Source of the DNA: Negativicutes bacterium
Lineage (GTDB): Bacteria; Bacillota; Negativicutes; JAGOZY01
Assembly: GCA_018058445.1 (NCBI GenBank)
Contig: JAGOZY010000012.1
Location: 1 to 10,169 of the forward strand
Reading direction: 5' to 3'
Length of the DNA stretch: 10,169 nt
Of this stretch, positions 5,763 to 10,169 are shown piece after piece. How positions within the stretch are numbered: the first letter of the stretch is position 1; every line of letters starts with the position of its first letter. The notes below the pieces were generated by a model. It searched no databases. It was not told the DNA's origin and saw only the letters and a list, made by a program, of their open reading frames with translations. A program made the translations under genes and the position numbers.

Positions 5763-7163
5763 ATGAATAAGATCACCCGGGCATTAATTGTATTAGCTGT
5801 GGGAGCTGTAATTTGGTTTCTACCCGTCCCAGAAGGAATTAAGCCACAAGGGTGGCAACTCTTGGCGATTTTTGTTGCTACGATTTTAGGATTTATTCTT
5901 CAACCTCTGCCGATTGGTGCGGTTGCCTTTTTAGGTATTACTTTTTCTGTCTTATCCGGTACCTTGAAACTGGGAGATGCCTTAAGTGGTTACTCAAATA
6001 CGACGATCTGGCTGATTGTCGCCGCTTTTTTATTTGCGAAGGGAATTATTAAATCCGGTTTGGGGCGACGTATTGCCTTTGTATTGATTCGGGAGTTTGG
6101 GAGTAGCTCACTGAAGCTTGCCTATACGTTGGCTGTCACAGAGATGATTATTGCGCCTGCGACACCATCGAATACTGCTCGTGGCGGCGGGATTATGTTC
6201 CCGATTGTAAAGAGCCTAAGTTTAGCTTTTGGCTCGGAGCCAGGCCCTACAGCAAGACGTATGGGAAGCTATCTGATGCTGATGGGACATACGGCAAATA
6301 TTAGCTCGGCAATCCTTTTCTTGACTGCGTCAGCGGTTAATCCTCTTGTCTTACTTTTGGGAAAACAGGTGCTTGGGGTTGATATTAGCTGGGGTCAGTG
6401 GGCACTTGCGGCTTCTGTTCCGGGCTTGTTAAGTTTATTCTTGCTTCCTTATTTGATTTATCGAATGTATCCACCCGAAATCAAGCACACACCTCAGGCC
6501 CGTGGAATTGCTGAAGAGGAGCTTAAAGCAATGGGTCCGGCAACTCGTTATGAAAAAATGGTTGCTGTTGTATTCGTTGGCTGTCTGGTACTCTGGAGTA
6601 CTTCAACTTGGACAGGCCTCGCGGCAACTACTGTTGCTATGATCGGAGTATCCGCAATGCTAATTACGAAGGTACTGGACTGGCAAGATGTACTTGAAGA
6701 AAAAGCTTCTTGGGATGTACTGATCTGGATGGGTGCTGTCGTCTGTATGGCCGGCTTTCTATCTACTTTTGGTGTGGTCGGTACCTTTGCGAATGCAGTT
6801 AAGGGGGCGATTGGCCATTTGGACTGGCGCATTGCTTTCTTTTTTGTCATTTTGGTCTATTGTTATTCCCAATATTTCTTTGCGAGTGGTACAGCACGGG
6901 TGACTGCGATGTTCTCCGCTTTTGCTTCGGTACTTGTCGCATTAGGTGCACCACCGATGTATGTCGTGATGATGTTCGGACTTGTCGGTGGAGTAGGCTG
7001 TACGCTAACTCACTATGGCTCAGCCGTAACGCCTATTTATTTTAATGCTGGCTATGTGGATCAAGGAACTTGGTGGCGTTTAGGTTTTATCATTTCATTG
7101 GTAAACTTATTCCTAGCGTTAGGAATTGGAACGGTTTGGCTGTCGTTCTTGGGTTATTTATAA
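5763..7163 (+). CDS. DASS/SLC13-family di- or tricarboxylate transporter (CitT / 2-oxoglutarate-malate translocator type)
   Basis: The 466-residue membrane protein fits the divalent anion:sodium symporter family in length and layout. Key landmarks are GFILQPLPIGAVAFLG (43-58), SGYSNTTIWLIVAAFLFAKG (75-94), the first substrate-loop motif APATPSNTARGGG (131-143, Ser136-Asn137-Thr138), the second-half counterpart YFFASGTARVTAMF (371-384) and LTHYGSAVTPIYFNAGY (415-431). This arrangement is typical of the CitT/SODiT1/YflS branch, which exchanges or co-transports citrate, malate, succinate or 2-oxoglutarate. In the second motif I expect Ser-x-Thr-Ala-His in relatives; here it is Ser-Gly-Thr-Ala-Arg. 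The upstream gene is separately terminated, and an amidohydrolase follows after 42 bases with no terminator between, so these two form an operon. With gdh nearby, 2-oxoglutarate or another C4/C5 acid is a reasonable but unproven substrate. Confidence 0.9.
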   Translation: MNKITRALIVLAVGAVIWFLPVPEGIKPQGWQLLAIFVATILGFILQPLPIGAVAFLGITFSVLSGTLKLGDALSGYSNTTIWLIVAAFLFAKGIIKSGLGRRIAFVLIREFGSSSLKLAYTLAVTEMIIAPATPSNTARGGGIMFPIVKSLSLAFGSEPGPTARRMGSYLMLMGHTANISSAILFLTASAVNPLVLLLGKQVLGVDISWGQWALAASVPGLLSLFLLPYLIYRMYPPEIKHTPQARGIAEEELKAMGPATRYEKMVAVVFVGCLVLWSTSTWTGLAATTVAMIGVSAMLITKVLDWQDVLEEKASWDVLIWMGAVVCMAGFLSTFGVVGTFANAVKGAIGHLDWRIAFFFVILVYCYSQYFFASGTARVTAMFSAFASVLVALGAPPMYVVMMFGLVGGVGCTLTHYGSAVTPIYFNAGYVDQGTWWRLGFIISLVNLFLALGIGTVWLSFLGYL

Positions 7164-7205
7164 AGTAAGTGCTTTGAAAATGAAGTTGAGGGAGGCCTGT
7201 TTGAA

Positions 7206-8387
7206 ATGAAATGGGAAGAAAATATCGAACTTCGAGAGTATGTCATCGGACTTAGACGTGAATTTCATCGGTTTCCTGAGTTAAGTGGTGAAGAAAAAGA
7301 GACTGCCGGACGAGTGATTCGAGAACTCGAAAAACTGGGCATTACGTATCAAACGTACCCAGATCACTACGGAATTTTAGGAACCATCGAGGGAAATGGA
7401 GCTGGCCCTGTTGTCGCTCTTCGAGCTGATATGGATGCTTTGTCTGTTGTCGAAGATAGTGGTTTGCCCTTCGCATCGGAAAATGAAGGTAAAATGCATG
7501 CTTGTGGTCATGACGGGCATATGTCGATGCTACTCGGAGCTGCAAAGCTACTTATGGAAACCCGTGATCGCTGGCAGGGGACCGTGAAGTTGTTTTTCCA
7601 ACCCGCAGAAGAATTGGCCCCGCAGGGAGGCGCCCGTTTTTTAATTAACTCTGGGGTTTTGGAGAATCCTAAAGTTGACTTGGTTTTTGGCTGCCATGTC
7701 TGGCCGGACGTCCCAACCGGGCACGTAGCAATCCGAAAGGGCTATCAAATGGCTTCTTCCGATCGTTTTTGGCTGACTCTAAAAGGAAAAGCCTCTCATG
7801 CCGCTCTTCCTCATCAAGGGGTGGATGCGATTGTAATGGCGGCCGAAGCCATTCAGCAGATTTATATGATTAGAGCTCGGCAGATGGACCCGATTGCGCC
7901 TGTCACAGTTAATGTGGGCGTGATTCAAGGCGGAAGTCGATACAATGTGGTTCCCGGCGAGGTCAAACTCGAGGGAACAGTTCGTACTTTGGATGCTGAG
8001 GCGCGTAAACGCTATCCAGAGCGTTTGAAAATTCAAATGGAACACTTAGCTGCCGGATATGGTGGCGAAGCGATTTTAGACTATCAATTTGGCTATCCAG
8101 CCCTTAATAATGATGGAGCTGCGGTGGATATTTTCGGCAAGGCAGCGTTGGACGTTCTTCCTGCCGAAAAAGTGGAGCTTGATGTTCGTCCTGCGCTTCC
8201 AGCTGAGGATTTTGCATTCTTCCAAGAGAAATGTCCTGGGGCATATTTTTGGTTGGGCTGCGCCAAAGAAGGCAGTGGGGCACTTCATAACGGCAGTTTT
8301 GATTTAGACGAAAATATCTTGCCTCTTGGGTCGACTTTGCTTGCTGAAACAGCAACGAAAGCGCTAAAAACTTTGTTAGAAAAATAA
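7206..8387 (+). CDS. M20 family (M20D) amidohydrolase / N-acyl amino acid hydrolase
   Basis: The 393-residue product is a cytosolic (no signal peptide) metallo-amidohydrolase of the M20D group, which includes hippurate hydrolases, plant IAA-amino acid hydrolases, N-acetyldiaminopimelate deacetylases and related carboxypeptidases. They cleave an amide bond to release an amino acid and an acyl group. Expected metal ligands are all present: Cys100 and His102 (MHACGHDGH), Glu136 in QPAEE with Glu135 as the likely catalytic base, His164 (FGCHVWP) and His361 (LHNGSFDLDE). Asp76 lies in ALRADMDALS. The dimerisation domain, about 185-300, contains KASHAALPHQGVDA, NVVPGEVKLEGTVRTLD and other standard pieces. 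GAGGGAGG at 7188-7195 is 10 bases before the ATG. Co-transcribed with the DASS carrier. Substrate cannot be read from sequence; given its neighbours, an N-acyl glutamate or an acyl conjugate is possible. A terminator follows. Confidence 0.92.
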   Translation: MKWEENIELREYVIGLRREFHRFPELSGEEKETAGRVIRELEKLGITYQTYPDHYGILGTIEGNGAGPVVALRADMDALSVVEDSGLPFASENEGKMHACGHDGHMSMLLGAAKLLMETRDRWQGTVKLFFQPAEELAPQGGARFLINSGVLENPKVDLVFGCHVWPDVPTGHVAIRKGYQMASSDRFWLTLKGKASHAALPHQGVDAIVMAAEAIQQIYMIRARQMDPIAPVTVNVGVIQGGSRYNVVPGEVKLEGTVRTLDAEARKRYPERLKIQMEHLAAGYGGEAILDYQFGYPALNNDGAAVDIFGKAALDVLPAEKVELDVRPALPAEDFAFFQEKCPGAYFWLGCAKEGSGALHNGSFDLDENILPLGSTLLAETATKALKTLLEK

Positions 8388-8415
8388 AGCGATATAGCCA
8401 AACTCAAATGAAAAG

Positions 8416-8455
8416 TCCTGACAATTAAAATATGTTTAGTTGTCAGGATTTTTTT
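8416..8455 (+). terminator. Rho-independent terminator after the amidohydrolase
   Basis: A 14-pair stem (8416-8429 with 8435-8448, one T.G) with a 5-base loop is followed by seven T's (8449-8455). It ends the transporter-amidohydrolase operon and isolates gdh. Confidence 0.94.
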
Positions 8456-8465
8456 CTCAAAATAA

Positions 8466-8540
8466 CGTGAAGCTTTGAACAAAGTTTAGCTAATTTTACT
8501 AAAAAAGTAGTTTTTGTCAGACTTTGTAATTTTTTTCACG
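8466..8540. repeat. Nested inverted repeats in the gdh upstream region
   Basis: CGTGAA at 8466-8471 matches TTCACG at 8535-8540, and inside it ACAAAGT at 8479-8485 matches ACTTTGT at 8521-8527, followed by AATTTTTTT. A small TACT/AGTA stem lies at the centre. The inner pair plus T-run looks like a weak, large-loop terminator that could back up the one at 8416-8455. CAAAG at 8480-8484 can alternatively pair with CTTTG just before it. The rest of 8541-8648 is AT-rich with no gene and nothing clear. Confidence 0.35.
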
Positions 8541-8648
8541 ATTGTTGTCAATGGCAAATAGTTTGAGAAAACGGAAGATAATAAGAGAAAAACAGAGATT
8601 TCTAATTCGTTTGAAAGCTATAATTCATCTAACCGATGTTTTTAATGG

Positions 8649-8669
8649 TTGATTTTTCTGAAAAATCAA
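8649..8669. promoter_or_regulatory. CodY-box-like palindrome overlapping the gdh promoter
   Basis: TTGATTTTT-CTG-AAAAATCAA is a perfect 9-base inverted repeat with a 3-base centre that covers the -35 and half of the spacer. Its central 15 bases (8652-8666) match the CodY consensus AATTTTCWGAAAATT at 13 positions, failing symmetrically at positions 2 and 14. Its position would let a bound protein block RNA polymerase. The identity of the regulator is inference. Confidence 0.5.
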
Positions 8670-8677
8670 GCTATATT
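8649..8677 (+). promoter_or_regulatory. Sigma-70-type promoter of gdh
   Basis: TTGATT (8649-8654) and TATATT (8672-8677) are exactly 17 bases apart and four and five of six positions respectively match consensus. The predicted start near 8684 would give a leader of about 88 bases, which contains ACGGTT/AACCGT (8686-8691, 8708-8713), a short CGGC/GCCG stem (8716-8728) and a duplicated CCGTTG. The palindrome TGTATACA lies at the predicted start point (8679-8686). Confidence 0.65.
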
Positions 8678-8771
8678 TTGTATACACGGTTGATTTCCAA
8701 GATAAGTAACCGTTGCGGCGTATTGCCGTTGAGAGTATTCCAGAAAAAAAGTCGACGAAGGAGAGGATTTT

Positions 8772-10028
8772 ATGAGTAACCATCAAATCTCTGCCCTGGA
8801 CGTGGCCCATGAGCAACTGGACAAAATCGCTTCATTTCTAAAACTGGACCCATCTGTTCATGCAATTTTGCGGGAGCCGCAACAATGTATTGAAGTCTCA
8901 ATTCCTGTCACAATGGATGATGGAAGTATCCAAATTTTCAAAGGGTACCGTTCTATGCACTGTAATGCGATCGGACCTGGAAAAGGCGGAATTCGATTCC
9001 ATCCTGATGTAACTATGGATGAAGTAAAAGCTCTCTCTATCTGGATGACATTTAAATGTGGAGTTCTAAATCTTCCTTATGGCGGCGGAAAAGGCGGAGT
9101 GATCGTAGATCCTTCTAAACTTTCCCAAGCAGAACTGGAAAGATTGGCTCGCGGATACATCCGTGCGATCGCTCCTGTTATCGGTGAAAAAGTAGATATC
9201 CCAGCCCCAGATGTGAATACAAACCCAACCATTATGGGTTGGATGCTTGATGAGTATTGCAAATTAAAAGGGAACGACATTGGTGTTCTTACTGGAAAAC
9301 CAATCATTCTCGGTGGCTCACAAGGCCGTACTGCTGCTACTGGTCGCGGAACTGCGATTACTGTTCGTGAAGCTTTGAAAAAGTTAAACATGGACATTAA
9401 AGGCGCAAAAGTAGTCGTACAAGGATATGGTAACGTTGGTTCTTTCGCAGTTCGTTTTATTCACGAACTGGGAGCAAAAATCATTGCAGTCAGCGATGTA
9501 AACGGCGGAATCTACAATCCAGATGGCTTTGATGTAGCTGCGCTGGATAAAGAGATGGCTGAAAAGAAAACCATTTATGGTTTGGCTGGCGCAAAACAAA
9601 TCAACAACAAAGAAATACTGGAGCTCGAGTGCGATGTACTCGTACCAGCTGCTCTTGAAAATCAAATCACTGTCGACAATGCAGCCCGCATCAACGCTAA
9701 AGTGATTGCTGAAGCTGCAAACGGACCTACAACTCCAGAAGCTGACGAAATTCTTCGTAAGCGCGGAATCATTGTTGTGCCAGATATTCTGACTAACGCC
9801 GGTGGCGTAACTGTTTCCTACTTCGAGTGGGTACAAAATCGCTATGGCCTCTATTGGACGGAAAAAGAAGTCAATGATCGCCTCGAGACAGCGATGGTTC
9901 AATCCTTTGAGAATGTTTGGGGCATGTACCAAAAACATATCAATGATGTAACTCCTCGTATGGCAGCTTACATGGTCTCGATTGACCGAATTGCACAAGC
10001 GATTAAAGCTCGTGGTTGGGTAAAATAA
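8772..10028 (+). CDS. gdhA: Glutamate dehydrogenase (Glu/Leu/Phe/Val dehydrogenase family)
   Basis: The 418-residue product has the usual length of short-form hexameric glutamate dehydrogenases, which interconvert L-glutamate with 2-oxoglutarate and ammonia in the cytosol. Substrate-domain residues are visible: Lys71 in GPGKGGIRFHP, Lys95 in TFKCG, catalytic Lys107 in PYGGGKGGV, and Asp147 in PAPDVNT. The dinucleotide fold has VQGYGNVG (Gly218, Gly220, Gly223), and Asp242 follows the second strand (AVSDVNGG), which favours NAD over NADP. Ser349 in VTVSYFEW fits the substrate-site serine. NAD specificity and the setting near glutamate carriers point to a catabolic role, as in glutamate-fermenting Negativicutes. 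AAGGAGAGG at 8758-8766 supports the ATG. The gene has its own promoter with an overlapping palindrome and is followed by a long hairpin. Leucine or phenylalanine dehydrogenases are unlikely because length and motifs match GDH. Confidence 0.95.
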   Translation: MSNHQISALDVAHEQLDKIASFLKLDPSVHAILREPQQCIEVSIPVTMDDGSIQIFKGYRSMHCNAIGPGKGGIRFHPDVTMDEVKALSIWMTFKCGVLNLPYGGGKGGVIVDPSKLSQAELERLARGYIRAIAPVIGEKVDIPAPDVNTNPTIMGWMLDEYCKLKGNDIGVLTGKPIILGGSQGRTAATGRGTAITVREALKKLNMDIKGAKVVVQGYGNVGSFAVRFIHELGAKIIAVSDVNGGIYNPDGFDVAALDKEMAEKKTIYGLAGAKQINNKEILELECDVLVPAALENQITVDNAARINAKVIAEAANGPTTPEADEILRKRGIIVVPDILTNAGGVTVSYFEWVQNRYGLYWTEKEVNDRLETAMVQSFENVWGMYQKHINDVTPRMAAYMVSIDRIAQAIKARGWVK

Positions 10029-10060
10029 TTAAACGAATAAAATATTTCGTATAATCTTGT

Positions 10061-10125
10061 TGAGCCGAAAATACCAAGCCTTGGCGTACTTACACGTACT
10101 GTCGGGGTCTGGTATTTTCGGCTTA
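10061..10125 (+). other. Long imperfect RNA hairpin downstream of gdh (possible terminator or dispersed repeat)
   Basis: A single 65-base structure: 10061-10076 pairs with 10110-10125 (16 pairs, one G.T, with AGCCGAAAATACCA/TGGTATTTTCGGCT at its core). After one A/C mismatch it continues from 10078-10085 with 10101-10108 (8 pairs, four G.T) and, past a bulged T10100, GTAC with GTAC around the 6-base loop TTACAC. The G.T pairs work only as G.U in a + strand transcript. It begins 32 bases after the gdh stop. The following bases (ACTTTGTTCT) are not a proper T-run, unlike every other terminator here, so it may be a terminator, a 3' stabilising structure or a repeat element. Confidence 0.55.
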
Positions 10126-10169
10126 CTTTGTTCTACTGGCTATGTATTCGTCTGATTGATAGTGTGAGA

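Noticed and set aside
8619..8624. TATAAT in the gdh upstream region as a second promoter
   Set aside because: No -35-like hexamer lies at the right distance and there is no extended -10 TG; the promoter at 8649-8677 is much better.
9384..9998. 204-residue open frame on the minus strand within gdh
   Set aside because: It lies wholly opposite a highly conserved gdh, has no recognisable domain and no ribosome binding site; it is an antisense shadow.
1..10169. CRISPR array, tRNA, rRNA, insertion sequence or phage genes
   Set aside because: No spaced direct repeats, cloverleaf-like segments, transposase or integrase frames, or target-site duplications were seen on reading both strands.

Overview
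The window is about 10.2 kb of a moderately AT-rich bacterial chromosome with every confident gene on the + strand. Most genes have a near-perfect AAGGAGG-type ribosome binding site, and most transcription units end in a hairpin followed by a T-run, as in Firmicutes. Yet the window also encodes a proteobacterial-type DgkA, a sulfatase/LTA-synthase-like phosphoglycerol transferase and two signal-peptide proteins resembling DUF4136-type envelope proteins of diderms. Together with a glutamate-centred gene set (two GltS carriers, glutamate dehydrogenase), this suggests a diderm, amino-acid- or dicarboxylate-fermenting Firmicute of the Negativicutes (Acidaminococcaceae/Veillonellaceae type). That placement is an inference from protein character, not a database match.

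Layout. Positions 1-805: the 3' end of a phosphoglycerol transferase-like gene, then dgkA and a strong terminator. These fit together because such transferases release diacylglycerol and DgkA recycles it. Positions 806-2609: two monocistronic genes for paralogous small exported proteins of unknown function, each with its own terminator. Positions 2610-5643: two tandem, separately terminated sodium/glutamate symporter (GltS, ESS family) genes. Positions 5644-8455: a two-gene operon of a DASS/SLC13 di- or tricarboxylate transporter and an M20-type amidohydrolase, ending in a terminator. Positions 8456-10169: a 316-base structured, AT-rich regulatory region with a good sigma-70 promoter overlapped by a CodY-box-like palindrome, then glutamate dehydrogenase and a long imperfect RNA hairpin.

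Together, the right-hand 7.5 kb reads as a glutamate/dicarboxylate use island. GltS carriers bring in glutamate with sodium, the cytosolic M20 enzyme may free amino acids from N-acyl conjugates, glutamate dehydrogenase converts glutamate to 2-oxoglutarate, and the DASS carrier moves a di- or tricarboxylate across the membrane. Two CodY-box-like sequences (13 of 15 consensus positions each), upstream of the second gltS and of gdh, hint at shared nutritional control. No mobile elements, CRISPR arrays, tRNAs or rRNAs were seen. I see no clearly new multi-gene system; the points most worth a second look are the CodY-like sites, the 65-nt hairpin after gdh, the exported paralogue pair and a G-quadruplex-like tract inside one of them.
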